A DNA stretch of 64,000 bases from Solirubrum sp044628455 (GCF_044628455.1 NZ_JBIYZW010000001.1:1798001-1862000), one strand, 5' to 3'; shown: positions 23,550-34,463, counted from the first letter of the stretch. The notes: generated from the letters alone by a model not told the origin. A program made the numbers and translations.

Positions 23550-26441
23550 TTAGCGCTTGACGTCTACCCAGCCCTTGAAGGTTTTCTGGGTTTTGTTGCG
23601 GTCGGCAAACTCCACTTCCACCAGGTAGTAGTAGATGCCGTCGGAGACGCGGGCGCCGCTGTCGCGCCCGCCGCCTTCGCCGCCCCGGGCGCCGCCGCCG
23701 TCCCAGAGCACCAGCGTCGCGGGGTTGGCGTCGCCTTTATATACCTGCACGCCCCAGCGGTTGAAAATCTGCACCCGGGCCCGGGTTACGGGGCTGGCCA
23801 CCTTGGGCGTAAACGTCTCGTTGAGTCCGTCGCCGTTGGGAGTGAAGATGTTGGGCAGCAGGAACAGCGGGCAGTTATCGTTGCAGGCCACGTTGCTCAG
23901 AGCGCTGCGCTGCCCCAGCGAATCGACGGCCTGCACGCGGTAGCACAGCGCCGCCGAGGGCAGGTTGTCGTGCACGTAGCTGGTCTGCCGGGTCGAGTCG
24001 AGCAGGACAAACGCCGCGCCGGGCTCGTTCTGCACGAACAGGCGGTAGTAGGCAATGGCCTGGCTGCAGCCCGCGGGCGAGTTGCTGTCGAGCACCCAGC
24101 TGAGGCGGTTGGTGTAGAGCGTACCGGCCGGCACCTTGCCCAGGTTGAACAGGTTGGCGTTGAGCGAGTCGCAGTTGGTGGCGCGCACCGTGAGAATGGG
24201 GCGGCAGGGCGTGGGCTGCACGCACAGCTCCTGGCTCAAATTCACCAGGTTCTGCGGCAGCCCAATGTTGAGCGGGTCGTCGTAGGAGCCCTCGGTGCGC
24301 ACGTAGTAGCAGTAGGTGCGGCCCACCTGCACGTTGCGGTCGGTGTAGCTGCCGCCGGTCTGGGTGTTGGCGGCGGTGGCCAGCTGCACGAAGTTGCCGC
24401 TGGCATCGCGCCGGAAGATGGTGGCCGGCTTCAGCGAGTTGTTCCAGGGCACGGCGTGGGCCCAGGTGAGCACGATGCCGGTGTTCACGGTATCGGCGCG
24501 GCCGCTCAGGCGCACACTCGAAGCCGGGTCGGCAATTTCCCGGATGTACGTCGTGTCGGCGGCCTGCGCGGTGGCCTTGCTGAAGAAGGTCAGCCGGTAG
24601 GTGTAGCCGCTGCCCAGGGTGTTCAGGCCGGTATCCACCAGCACCGTATCGCTGAGGCGGTTAAACGTGGCAATGGTTTGGAACGCGGTGGGGCTGCTCT
24701 GCGGCGCCCGGGCCAGGCGGTAGCCCAGCGGGGCGTTGAAGGGCGGGTTGGTGCCGGGCTTGGGCTGGGTCCAGCGCACGGTAATCTGACCGTTGGTGGC
24801 GTCGGTGCGGTCCACCGTCACGTGGGTGAGCACGGCCGGACGGCCATCGAACTCCACGCAGGTTTCGGCCGAGGCCAGGCTCTCGCCGCCCGCCGGCCGC
24901 GGAAACTCGGCGTAGATGCGGTAGCAGTAGGTTTTGCCGCGCTCCATGCCCTGGCCGCCGCGGGTGTCGAGGTACGACTGCGCGTCGCCCCCCAGGGTGG
25001 CAATGCGCACAAAGCCCGTGGAGGCCGGAATGCCGGTCTGGCAGGCGTCGGGGCTGAAGTTCGACGGGCCTTCCTTGCGGTAGAGGTGCAGCTTCACGCC
25101 CGGCCGGTTGCAGCCGTACAGGTTCCAGGTCACGATGACGTTGGCGCCCATGCGCTGGGCCAGCACCCCGGTGGGCGGCGGGCCTACCACCTTAATGCGC
25201 CAGGCTTTCTGGTCGGTGAGCGGTACGCCGGGGGCGTTAATCACGTCTTCGACCTTGAACAGCACCTGATGCGGGTCACTGGCTACGTCGTCGCAGGTGG
25301 TGGTCCAGCGAAACAGCCCCTGGGCGTTGCCGGGCTGGCTGACGGTCTGGCTGAAGGTAGCCGGGGGCAGCATGCCGCCGAAGGCCTGCAGGCGCAGCAG
25401 GTTGTTGTTGGCATCGGTGGCCGTTACGCGGCCAATTACCGTGGTGCCGGCCACCACACAGGTGTCTTTGGGAATGCGCAGCACGGGGCGCAGGTTGTTG
25501 GTGGGGCGCACCGAAATCTGCATGTCGCGCAATACCTCGCCAATCAGGCGGGGCTGGGCACCGGGCACGCGGCGCCACTCCTCCACCAGAAAGGCGGCGT
25601 TGTATTCGCCCACGGTGCTGGGCGAGTTCCACACCAGCTGGCCGGTGTTCACGTCGATTTCAAAGATGGCTGGGGCGTTGAGCACCGGCGCGGGTGGGCC
25701 ATCGAAAGCCACCTGCACGCCACCGGGCGACACGTCGGGGTCCTGGCTGTTGGGAAACTTGTAGCCCGTGCAGTTCTGGGGGCTGGGCCTGTTGGGCGGC
25801 GGACCCACGTTGGTGCCCAGCACGCCCCGGGGTTCCTGCTTGCAGATTTGCAGCTTGAAGACCAGCGAGTCGCCGTCGGCATCGGAGGCGGCGGGGTTGT
25901 GCAAATACACCTGGCGCACGGCGGCCAGGTCAACGGCCGGCGCGTTGAGTACCGGCGAGCTGTTCACGCCCAGCACCGGGTCGATGGTGACGCGGGTGTA
26001 GATGTAGAAGGTCTGGTTGATGGGGTCGAGCATGTTGCGCACCGTGCCCACCCGGTTTTCGCCGATGAGGCTGACCACGTAGCTGCCCGGGGCGTTGTAG
26101 GTGTGCTCGAACAGGTAGGTGCGGCGCAGCACGTTGTTGCTCAGCATCAGCTCGGAGGCCACCGGCACCTGCGGTACCGAGCGGGTGCCGTCGCCGAAGT
26201 AAATGGTTTCCTCCCGCTGCCCGATGGCGGGCGAGGTGGGGTCCATGTACAGAATCATCTTGAAGAACACCCGCCGCGGGTTGCGCGCCGACACGGGCAG
26301 GGTGGTGTCGCTGCGGGCCTGGATGTCGCCGGCGCGAATGTGCGAGGCCAGCGCCTGCTCGGGAGCCGCCAGCAGCGCCAGCAGGAGTAAGCACAACAGG
26401 TGCCCAGGGCGGCCCAGGCGGCGAAGTAGCAGATACAGCAT
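23550..26441 (-). CDS. Large secreted protein with gliding-motility-type (T9SS type B) C-terminal domain
   Basis: 963 residues. Signal peptide over about residues 1-33 (LLCLLLLALLAAPEQALA). The N-terminal part (about 35-300) contains PKD-like sequence (FEHTYNAPGSYVVSL) and cadherin-like ASDADGDSL; the middle holds several fibronectin type III-like repeats. The last about 100 residues begin LLPNIFTPNGDGLNETF and include FNRWGVQVYKG, the type B (CHU_C) sorting domain. It is probably surface-exposed or released and may serve in adhesion. A Gly-rich insertion (GGGARGGEGGGRDSG) interrupts the sorting domain before DGIYYYLVEVE. Confidence 0.9.
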   Translation of the reverse strand: MLYLLLRRLGRPGHLLCLLLLALLAAPEQALASHIRAGDIQARSDTTLPVSARNPRRVFFKMILYMDPTSPAIGQREETIYFGDGTRSVPQVPVASELMLSNNVLRRTYLFEHTYNAPGSYVVSLIGENRVGTVRNMLDPINQTFYIYTRVTIDPVLGVNSSPVLNAPAVDLAAVRQVYLHNPAASDADGDSLVFKLQICKQEPRGVLGTNVGPPPNRPSPQNCTGYKFPNSQDPDVSPGGVQVAFDGPPAPVLNAPAIFEIDVNTGQLVWNSPSTVGEYNAAFLVEEWRRVPGAQPRLIGEVLRDMQISVRPTNNLRPVLRIPKDTCVVAGTTVIGRVTATDANNNLLRLQAFGGMLPPATFSQTVSQPGNAQGLFRWTTTCDDVASDPHQVLFKVEDVINAPGVPLTDQKAWRIKVVGPPPTGVLAQRMGANVIVTWNLYGCNRPGVKLHLYRKEGPSNFSPDACQTGIPASTGFVRIATLGGDAQSYLDTRGGQGMERGKTYCYRIYAEFPRPAGGESLASAETCVEFDGRPAVLTHVTVDRTDATNGQITVRWTQPKPGTNPPFNAPLGYRLARAPQSSPTAFQTIATFNRLSDTVLVDTGLNTLGSGYTYRLTFFSKATAQAADTTYIREIADPASSVRLSGRADTVNTGIVLTWAHAVPWNNSLKPATIFRRDASGNFVQLATAANTQTGGSYTDRNVQVGRTYCYYVRTEGSYDDPLNIGLPQNLVNLSQELCVQPTPCRPILTVRATNCDSLNANLFNLGKVPAGTLYTNRLSWVLDSNSPAGCSQAIAYYRLFVQNEPGAAFVLLDSTRQTSYVHDNLPSAALCYRVQAVDSLGQRSALSNVACNDNCPLFLLPNIFTPNGDGLNETFTPKVASPVTRARVQIFNRWGVQVYKGDANPATLVLWDGGGARGGEGGGRDSGARVSDGIYYYLVEVEFADRNKTQKTFKGWVDVKR

Positions 26442-26604
26442 AGAAGTGAGCCGTTGGAAACTGCGGGGAGATACCCAGAAGGTCAGGAAAAAGCAGACGG
26501 CAACCTAACAAAATCCCGGGGAGCGGGGTTGCTTGGGCGACGTGTCACCTGTAACGACAAGCGAAGCAGGCTGGTTCAGCCTCAGAAAGGCCCAAAACGC
26601 TTAA

Positions 26605-26635
26605 TTGTTTCGTAGCGGGTCGGCCCGTACCTTTG
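26605..26635 (+). promoter_or_regulatory. Bacteroidota-type promoter of sdhCAB
   Basis: TTG (26605-26607), a 20-bp spacer, then TACCTTTG (26628-26635), 40 bases upstream of the sdhC start. Good fit to the TTTG / TAnnTTTG consensus. Confidence 0.75.
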
Positions 26636-26675
26636 GCCGATACAACCGCCCTTTCTTTCACTCTTTCGTTCCCCT

Positions 26676-27350
26676 ATGAGTTGGCTTAGCAACGCGCTTT
26701 CCAGCAGCATCGGCCGCAAAATCGTCATGTCCATCACGGGCTTGTTTTTGTGTTCGTTCCTGGTGATTCACCTGATCGGCAACCTCCAATTGTTCAAGAA
26801 CGATGGCGGGGTCGCTTTTAATATCTACTCTCACTTCATGGGTACCAATCCCGTCATCCGCACGCTGGAACTCGTGCTCGTGGCGGGATTTGTGTTTCAC
26901 ATCTACGAGGCCATCGTGCTCAGCGGCAAGAACCGCGCGGCCCGGGGCAAGCAGCGCTACGCCGTCGACCACATCGAGCAGAACAGCCCCTGGGCCTCGC
27001 GCAACATGGGCCTGCTGGGCACGGTGATTCTGGTGTTCCTCATCATTCACCTCTACAACTTTTTCTGGCGCGCCCGTTTCGGCGACCTGGACAAGGACAT
27101 CAACAGCAACGACGACCTCTACACGCTGGTCGTTACTTCCTTCCACCAGTGGTGGTACGTGCTGCTGTACGTGCTGGCGCAGGCGGCTTTGTGCTACCAC
27201 CTCATCCACGGCTTCAAGAGCGCGTTCCAGACCCTGGGCCTGACCCACCGCAAGTACACGCCCTTCCTCACGTATTTCGGCTACGCATTCGCCATCATCG
27301 TGTGCGCCGGTTTCGCCGCCATGCCGCTGTACTTCTTCTTCACTAAGTAA
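26676..27350 (+). CDS. sdhC: Succinate dehydrogenase cytochrome b subunit
   Basis: 224 residues. Membrane anchor of a type-B succinate:quinone oxidoreductase, with five predicted transmembrane helices and haem-ligand histidines in the membrane segments (for example LVIHLIGNLQLF, VFHIYEAIVL, LIIHLYNFFW, YHLIHGFKSAFQTLG). Single-polypeptide anchors like this replace SdhC+SdhD in Bacteroidota. First gene of sdhCAB, 19 bases before sdhA. Confidence 0.93.
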   Translation: MSWLSNALSSSIGRKIVMSITGLFLCSFLVIHLIGNLQLFKNDGGVAFNIYSHFMGTNPVIRTLELVLVAGFVFHIYEAIVLSGKNRAARGKQRYAVDHIEQNSPWASRNMGLLGTVILVFLIIHLYNFFWRARFGDLDKDINSNDDLYTLVVTSFHQWWYVLLYVLAQAALCYHLIHGFKSAFQTLGLTHRKYTPFLTYFGYAFAIIVCAGFAAMPLYFFFTK

Positions 27351-27369
27351 CCTCACCAGTTTGCACCTT

Positions 27370-29304
<1,935 letters not shown>

Positions 29305-29407
29305 TATTGGGTATTAGGTAGTGAGTATTCAGACGGCTGACTAGCCGCTCCCCTGTCTCACACCTTAGTCCTAATACCAGATACCAACGACTTAATACCA
29401 AGAATAC
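29305..29407. repeat. Heptamer-word inverted repeat filling the sdhA-sdhB gap
   Basis: The left arm (29306-29332) begins at the sdhA stop and reads in heptamers around GGTATTA (GGTATTA, GGTAGTG, AGTATTC). The right arm (about 29356-29407), read on the minus strand, is TATTCTT, GGTATTA, AGTCGTT, GGTATCT, GGTATTA, GGACTAA, GGTGTGA, and ends one base before the sdhB start. About 23 bases separate the arms. The transcript would form a long imperfect hairpin between two cotranscribed genes. Confidence 0.8.
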
Positions 29408-29408
29408 A

Positions 29409-30194
29409 ATGGCTGGAAATAACCCCAACGCCAAACCCATGAACCTCACGCTGAAGGTGTGGCGGCAGCGCAACCGCAACGCCGACGGCCGCATCGTGGA
29501 TTACCAGGTGCGCGACATTTCGCCCGAGATGTCGTTCCTGGAAATGCTCGACGTGCTCAACGAGGATTTGCTGCGCAAGGGCGAAGAGCCCGTAGCCTTC
29601 GACCACGACTGCCGCGAAGGCATCTGCGGCTCGTGCAACCTGTTCATCAACGGCCGCGCCCACGGCCCCGAGCCCGGCACCACCACCTGCCAGCTGCACA
29701 TGCGCAAGTTCTCCGACGGTGATACCATTACCATCGAGCCCTGGCGCGCCGAGGCCTTCCCGGTCAACAAAGACCTGAGCGTGGACCGCTCGGCCTTCGA
29801 CCGCATCATTCAGGCCGGCGGCTACGTGAGCGTGAACACCGGCGGCGTACCCGACGCCAACGAAATTCCGATTCCCAAGCACATTGCCGACCAGGCCTTC
29901 GACGCGGCCACCTGCATTGGCTGCGGCGCCTGCGTGGCGGCCTGCAAAAACGCCTCGGCCATGCTGTTCGTTTCGGCCAAGGTCAGCCAGCTGGCCTTGC
30001 TGCCCCAGGGCCAGGTGGAGCGCAAGCAGCGCGTGGAAAACATGGTAGCCCAGATGGATAAGGAAGGCTTCGGCGCCTGCACCAACATCGGCTCCTGCGC
30101 CGCCGAGTGCCCGGTGGGCATTTCGCTCGACAACATCGCCATCCTGAACCGCGAATTCCTGGCGGCCAAGGTTACGTCCAACAACCTGGCGTAA
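29409..30194 (+). CDS. sdhB: Succinate dehydrogenase iron-sulfur subunit
   Basis: 261 residues. Passes electrons from FAD to quinone. [2Fe-2S] ligands Cys68, Cys73, Cys76 and Cys94 (CREGICGSC, TTC). C-terminal ferredoxin clusters with Cys169, Cys172, Cys175, Cys179 (CIGCGACVAAC) and Cys224, Cys230, Cys234 (CTNIGSCAAEC). All ligands are present. Third gene of sdhCAB, closed by the terminator at 30215. Confidence 0.97.
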   Translation: MAGNNPNAKPMNLTLKVWRQRNRNADGRIVDYQVRDISPEMSFLEMLDVLNEDLLRKGEEPVAFDHDCREGICGSCNLFINGRAHGPEPGTTTCQLHMRKFSDGDTITIEPWRAEAFPVNKDLSVDRSAFDRIIQAGGYVSVNTGGVPDANEIPIPKHIADQAFDAATCIGCGACVAACKNASAMLFVSAKVSQLALLPQGQVERKQRVENMVAQMDKEGFGACTNIGSCAAECPVGISLDNIAILNREFLAAKVTSNNLA

Positions 30195-30214
30195 GCCGAA
30201 TTGGCAGTCCCCAG

Positions 30215-30249
30215 AAAAGCGAACCGGCCCGGCTGGTTCGCTTTTTTTT
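30215..30249 (+). terminator. Rho-independent terminator of sdhCAB
   Basis: AAAAGCGAACC and GGTTCGCTTTT form the stem, followed by a run of T residues. Confidence 0.9.
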
Positions 30250-30268
30250 GTGGGTGCCGCCGCCTCAG

Positions 30269-30340
30269 TGAACAATGAGCAGTCAATAAGGTATAGACTC
30301 CTGAGCCCGGCGCCCTGACCCATTGATAATTGCTTCTTGC
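30269..30340. repeat. Short-word repeat upstream of the FMN reductase gene
   Basis: The left part reads TGAACAA, TGAGCAG, TCAATAA. The right part, just before the start codon at 30341, reads on the minus strand GCAAGAA, GCAATTA, TCAATGG. Heptamer period with degenerate words; arms are partly complementary. A weaker member of the class. Confidence 0.5.
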
Positions 30341-30868
30341 ATGATAACCATCGTTGCTGCCACCAACCGCCCCGGCTCCCGGGCGCGCCGGGTGGCCAAC
30401 CTCTACGCCGAACTGCTGCGTGAACACGCGGCCCCGCACCAGATTCTGGATCTGGTAGAGCTGCCCGCCAACTTTCTGACCGAAGCCCTGTACCACAACG
30501 CCGGTCGGCATTCCGGCTTCAACCACCTGGCCCGGCAGGCCAGCGAGGCCGACAAGCTGGTGTTTGTGGTGCCCGAGTACAACTGCTCGTACCCCGGCGC
30601 CCTCAAGGCCTTTATCGACGGGCTACCCTACCCCGGCGGCATCCGCGGCAAAAAGGCCGCACTGGTGGGTTTATCCTCGGGCGGCCAGGGCGGGCTGCTG
30701 GCCCTGAGCCACCTGAGCGACGTGCTGATGTACTTGGGCACGGCCGTGCTGCCCCAGCGCGTGCGCCTGCCCTTCATCGATCAGCACCTAAGCGACGACG
30801 GCCAGCTCAGCTACCCGCTCTACCACCAGCTGCTGCGCGAGCAGGCCGAGCTGCTGCTGCGGTTTTAG
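30341..30868 (+). CDS. NAD(P)H-dependent FMN reductase family protein
   Basis: 175 residues from the ATG at 30341 (MITIVAATNRPGSRARRVAN). Flavodoxin-like fold with the FMN phosphate-binding loop TNRPGSRARRVA, the VVPEYNCSYPGALKAFID segment and a GLSSGGQGGLLAL loop, typical of azoreductase/chromate-reductase-like NADPH-dependent FMN reductases. Electron acceptor unknown. A frame-extending TTG at 30323 was not used because the ATG gives the standard family N-terminus. Confidence 0.9.
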   Translation: MITIVAATNRPGSRARRVANLYAELLREHAAPHQILDLVELPANFLTEALYHNAGRHSGFNHLARQASEADKLVFVVPEYNCSYPGALKAFIDGLPYPGGIRGKKAALVGLSSGGQGGLLALSHLSDVLMYLGTAVLPQRVRLPFIDQHLSDDGQLSYPLYHQLLREQAELLLRF

Positions 30869-30926
30869 GCCCGATTGTCTCGCGGGCCGCGTATCTTTAG
30901 CGCTACCCGCCTCGCAACGTTCTGCC

Positions 30927-31304
30927 GTGCCCCGCTTTCTGGCCTGCTTCCTGGTCGTGCTCCTGCTGCTGCAAACCTTCGGCCGCGAGCTGCTGGTGCT
31001 CGACTACCAGGCCAACAAAGCCCGCATCACCCAGCTGTTTTGTGTGAACAAGAGCCGGCCCGAGCTGCGCTGCCAGGGCCGCTGCCACCTGCGCCAGCAG
31101 CTGCGCCGCGCCGCCGCCGACGGACCGGCACCCGCCCCGGAGCTGGCGAAAATCAAGTACGATGCCCTGCCTGCCGGCTACCAGCCGCTGCCCGCTGTAC
31201 TGCCCGAGCAGGCGGAGCGGCGGGCATTTGCCCCGGCAGCGGCCCAGCCCTGCCCCTCGCGGCCGGCGCCGGGCGTGTTTCATCCCCCGCTGGTTCGGGG
31301 CTGA
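30927..31304 (+). CDS. Cys-rich membrane-anchored small protein, hypothetical
   Basis: 125 residues from a GTG at 30927. An N-terminal hydrophobic segment (residues 4-17) is followed by FCVNKSRPELRCQGRCHLRQQL with Cys39, Cys49 and Cys53, and a Pro/Ala-rich tail. Small proteins with a C-x-N-K...C-x-G-x-C core occur near metal-related genes in Bacteroidota (recollection, not verified). The position immediately before the MbnP-like lipoprotein and two di-haem peroxidases suggests a part in metal handling. No domain name can be given. Confidence 0.7.
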   Translation: MPRFLACFLVVLLLLQTFGRELLVLDYQANKARITQLFCVNKSRPELRCQGRCHLRQQLRRAAADGPAPAPELAKIKYDALPAGYQPLPAVLPEQAERRAFAPAAAQPCPSRPAPGVFHPPLVRG

Positions 31305-31410
31305 TTGCCACGGGCCGCAACTTCCAACAGGGTTGCGGCTGTTGGCCGGGTAAGGGCTGCGCCCCGGCGCGGCGCCCGGCCGCCTTTCCACCCCAAACTG
31401 CATCTGCCTG

Positions 31411-32175
31411 ATGAACCTGCTTACCCGCGTAACCTGGCTGGCCCTGCTGCTGCCCACCCTGCTGCTGTCGGCCTGCGACAAGAAAAAGAAACCCGACGAC
31501 CCCAAGCCCGCCGACGGCCGCCTCGACGTCAAGGTAGAGCACCTGGTGGGTACCCAGCCGCTGGCGCTGACCACCGGCACTTATACCAATGCCCACGGCG
31601 AAGCCTTCCGCGTGAGCCGCTTCAACTACTTCATTTCCAACCTCCGCCTCACCCAGGCCGATGGCACGGAGTGGCGGGAGCCCGAAAGCTACCGCATCGT
31701 GAAGGAGTCGGACCCAGGTTCCAAAAGTTTCACCGTCGCGGGCATTCCGCCCGGCGAGTACACCAAGCTCACCTTTACCCTGGGCGTCGACAGCGTGCGC
31801 AACTACGCCGGCGCCCAAACCGGCGCGCTCGACGTGCTCAACGGCATGTACTGGACCTGGGAAACGGGCTACGTGTTCTTTAAGCTGGAAGGCCAGTCGG
31901 TGCCCGGCAACACGCCCTTTGAGTACCACGCCGGCGGGGCCCGTCACCCCTTCAATACGGCCCGGGTAGTGTCGCCCGCGCTGGGGGCCCGCCGCCTCGT
32001 GGTGGGGGCCGGCAAAGCCTCCACCGTCCTGCTGCAGGCCGACGTGCAGCAGGTGTTTTCCGGTAAAGCTCCGTTCCCCATCAGTCAGTACCGCAACGTG
32101 CACAGCGGCGCCGACGCCATGAAGCTGGCCGACAACTACCAAACCATGCTGCGCGTCGCCGACGTGCAGAACTAA
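31411..32175 (+). CDS. MbnP-like periplasmic lipoprotein (putative copper-binding)
   Basis: 254 residues. Lipoprotein signal peptide with Cys22 (LLLSACDKKKK). The body matches the MbnP family: GEAFRVSRFNYFISNLRL, GIPPGEYTKLTFTLGVDS, GMYWTWETGYVFFKLEG and the C-terminal ISQYRNVHSG. In characterised relatives (the MopE/CorA/MbnP group of methanotrophs) a tryptophan is oxidised to kynurenine by a partner di-haem enzyme and takes part in copper binding; the WTW segment here is the natural candidate. The partner-type enzyme follows 11 bases downstream. Copper binding here is inferred. Confidence 0.85.
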   Translation: MNLLTRVTWLALLLPTLLLSACDKKKKPDDPKPADGRLDVKVEHLVGTQPLALTTGTYTNAHGEAFRVSRFNYFISNLRLTQADGTEWREPESYRIVKESDPGSKSFTVAGIPPGEYTKLTFTLGVDSVRNYAGAQTGALDVLNGMYWTWETGYVFFKLEGQSVPGNTPFEYHAGGARHPFNTARVVSPALGARRLVVGAGKASTVLLQADVQQVFSGKAPFPISQYRNVHSGADAMKLADNYQTMLRVADVQN

Positions 32176-32186
32176 GCCCGCGGGCC

Positions 32187-33233
32187 ATGACGCACCGGCT
32201 CTGGTTGCTGCTGGCCGCCCTGCTCCTGCTGGGCGGCTGCCACCCCGACCGCGACCTGCGGCCGGCCGCGGAAGTGCCCGGCGCCACGGTGCCGGGCAAC
32301 TTCCCCGCGCCGGTGTATGCCCCCGCCGCCAACCCGCCCAGCGCCGCCGCCTTCGCCCTGGGCCGGCAGTTGTTCTACGACCCCAGCCTGTCGGGCGACG
32401 GCACCATCTCCTGCGGCTCCTGCCACCAGCAGGCCGCCGCGTTTGCCGATGCCGGCCAGCGGCTCAGCCGCGGCGTGGGCGGGCGCCTGGGCCTGCGCAA
32501 CTCATCGGCCCTGCAAAACCTGCGCTGGGGCCGCAGCTTTATGTGGGACGGCGGTGCCTCGCACCTGGAAGTGCAGCCGCTGGCCCCCATCCACAACGTA
32601 GTGGAAATGGACGCGACCCTGGCCGGCATCCTGGAGCGCCTCAACGCCGACCCGCAGTACCGCCAGCAGTTTGCTGCCGTGTACGGTCCCGGCCCCATCA
32701 ACTCGCAGCAGTTTTTGCGCGCCCTGGCCCAGTTCACTGCGGCCCTCACCTCGGCCAGCTCGCGCTACGACCGGCACGTGCGGGCTGAGGCCGGCGGCAC
32801 GCTCACCGCGCCCGAGCTGCGGGGCCGGGCGCTGTTTGCCCAGCACTGCGCCGGCTGCCACGCCACCGATTTGTTTACCGACGAGTCGTTTCGCAACAAC
32901 GGCCTCGACGCGCGCTTTCCTGCCGATTCGGGTCGGGCGGGTATCACCCGCCTGGCCCGCGACCGGGGCCGATTCAAGGTACCCGGCTTGCGCAACGTGG
33001 CCCGCAGCGCCCCCTACATGCACGACGGGCGCTTTCAGACCCTGGCCCAGGTGCTGGCCCACTACGACCACGGCGTGCAGGACTCACCCACGCTCGACCC
33101 ACTGCTGCGCCAGCCCACCGGTCGCCTGGGCATTCCGCTCACGGCCCAGCAACAGGCCGAAATCGAAGCCTTTCTGCTCACCCTCACCGACGAGGCCTTC
33201 CTCAACGACCCGCGCTTGGCCGCCCCGAAGTAG
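32187..33233 (+). CDS. Di-haem cytochrome c peroxidase-like lipoprotein (MbnH-like)
   Basis: 348 residues. Lipobox LLGGC (Cys18). Two c-type haem sites: Cys76-Cys79-His80 (CGSCH) and Cys221-Cys224-His225 (CAGCH). FALGRQLFYDPSLS and APYMHDGRFQTLAQVLAHYDHG are typical of the CcpA/MauG superfamily. The adjacent MbnP-like gene makes an MbnH-type role (oxidising a protein tryptophan) more likely than simple peroxide removal, but sequence alone does not decide this. Confidence 0.9.
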   Translation: MTHRLWLLLAALLLLGGCHPDRDLRPAAEVPGATVPGNFPAPVYAPAANPPSAAAFALGRQLFYDPSLSGDGTISCGSCHQQAAAFADAGQRLSRGVGGRLGLRNSSALQNLRWGRSFMWDGGASHLEVQPLAPIHNVVEMDATLAGILERLNADPQYRQQFAAVYGPGPINSQQFLRALAQFTAALTSASSRYDRHVRAEAGGTLTAPELRGRALFAQHCAGCHATDLFTDESFRNNGLDARFPADSGRAGITRLARDRGRFKVPGLRNVARSAPYMHDGRFQTLAQVLAHYDHGVQDSPTLDPLLRQPTGRLGIPLTAQQQAEIEAFLLTLTDEAFLNDPRLAAPK

Positions 33234-33362
33234 CCTGGCCCGGGCCGGCGGGCAATTCCGGCCAATTCAACCTCGCTCCGAACCGCTGGGGTGGGCGGTG
33301 GTGTTAGGGAGCGAAAGTGCTTACCTTCCTGCCTCATCCTCACGCCTAGCTTTACCCGCCCC

Positions 33363-34463
33363 TTGCTTCGCCTCGTTTCGTATCGTGGAATACTGGCCGG
33401 CCTCGCCGCGGGGCTGCTGCTGGTGGTCGCCTGCAAGCCCGACTTGGATGTGGAAGGCCCCGCCATTACCACACCATACGCCTATGACCCAATTCCGCGC
33501 GGCTTCCCGGCCTTGGCAGCCCCGGCCGATAACCCGACTACCGTGGAAGGCGTGGCACTGGGCCGCCGCCTGTTCTACGACAAGCAGCTCTCGGCCACCG
33601 GCACGCAGTCGTGCGGCTCCTGCCACCAGCAACGCAAGGCCTTCACCGACGGGCTGGCCCGCTCGGTGGGCGTCGACGGGCGCCCGCACCCGCGCAACTC
33701 CATGTCGCTGACCAACATCGTGTGGGACCAGCACCTGACCTGGGACGGGGCCAACACCCTGCTGGAGCAGCAGGCCCGGGTGCCCATCGAAAACCCGCTG
33801 GAAATGCACCAGTCGCTGGCCGAGGGCGTGCGCAAGCTGCAGCAGAACGAGCAGTATCCACCCCTGTTCCGCCGGGCCTTCGGCTCGGCACGCATCAGCG
33901 AGGAAAATGTGCTCAAGGCCCTGGCCCAGTTCGAACGCACCCTGGTATCGACCAACTCGCGCTACGACCGGTTCGTGGCCGGCGACCGGACGGCGCTCAG
34001 CCAGGAGGCCATCAGCGGCTTTGCGCTGTTCAACACCCACGCCGTGCCGGGGCGCCGCGGGGCCGAGTGCTTCCACTGCCACGTGCCGCCTACCTTCAGC
34101 GCGCCGCGCGGGGAGTTCTTCAACAACGGCCTGGACCTGACCTTCCCTGACCCCGGCCGCAACGGCGTTACCGGGCTGCCTGCCGACCTGGGCAAGTTCA
34201 AGGCTCCTACCCTGCGCAATATTGCCCTGACCGCGCCCTACATGCACGACGGCCGCTTTCAGACCCTGGAGCAGGTGCTCGACCACTACAGCGACCATGT
34301 GCAGGTGACGCCCACCACCGACGGCAACCTGGCCGTGAGCACCAACCACCCCAGCGGCCGCATGAGCCTGAGTGCCACCGAAAAGCGGCAGATCATTGCG
34401 TTTCTGCACGCGCTGACCGATTCCACGTTCATCGCCGACCCGCGCTTCGCCGCACCGAACTAG
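33363..34463 (+). CDS. Second di-haem cytochrome c peroxidase-like lipoprotein
   Basis: 366 residues if translation starts at the TTG at 33363, which gives a clean lipoprotein signal peptide (MLRLVSYRGILAGL...VVACKP, Cys24). Haem sites Cys84-Cys87-His88 (CGSCH) and Cys236-Cys239-His240 (CFHCH). EGVALGRRLFYDKQLS and APYMHDGRFQTLEQVLDHYSDHV confirm the CcpA/MauG superfamily. It is a diverged paralogue of the preceding gene, so probably a tandem duplication. The frame is open upstream to a GTG at 33291, but that extension has no signal-peptide character. Confidence 0.87.
   Translation: MLRLVSYRGILAGLAAGLLLVVACKPDLDVEGPAITTPYAYDPIPRGFPALAAPADNPTTVEGVALGRRLFYDKQLSATGTQSCGSCHQQRKAFTDGLARSVGVDGRPHPRNSMSLTNIVWDQHLTWDGANTLLEQQARVPIENPLEMHQSLAEGVRKLQQNEQYPPLFRRAFGSARISEENVLKALAQFERTLVSTNSRYDRFVAGDRTALSQEAISGFALFNTHAVPGRRGAECFHCHVPPTFSAPRGEFFNNGLDLTFPDPGRNGVTGLPADLGKFKAPTLRNIALTAPYMHDGRFQTLEQVLDHYSDHVQVTPTTDGNLAVSTNHPSGRMSLSATEKRQIIAFLHALTDSTFIADPRFAAPN

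Noticed and set aside
23331..26390. Very long plus-strand open frame (about 1,000 codons) opposite the T9SS type B gene
   Set aside because: It is a high-GC antisense shadow: His/Gly/Val/Arg-rich with no domain, while the minus strand has a signal peptide and a complete sorting domain.
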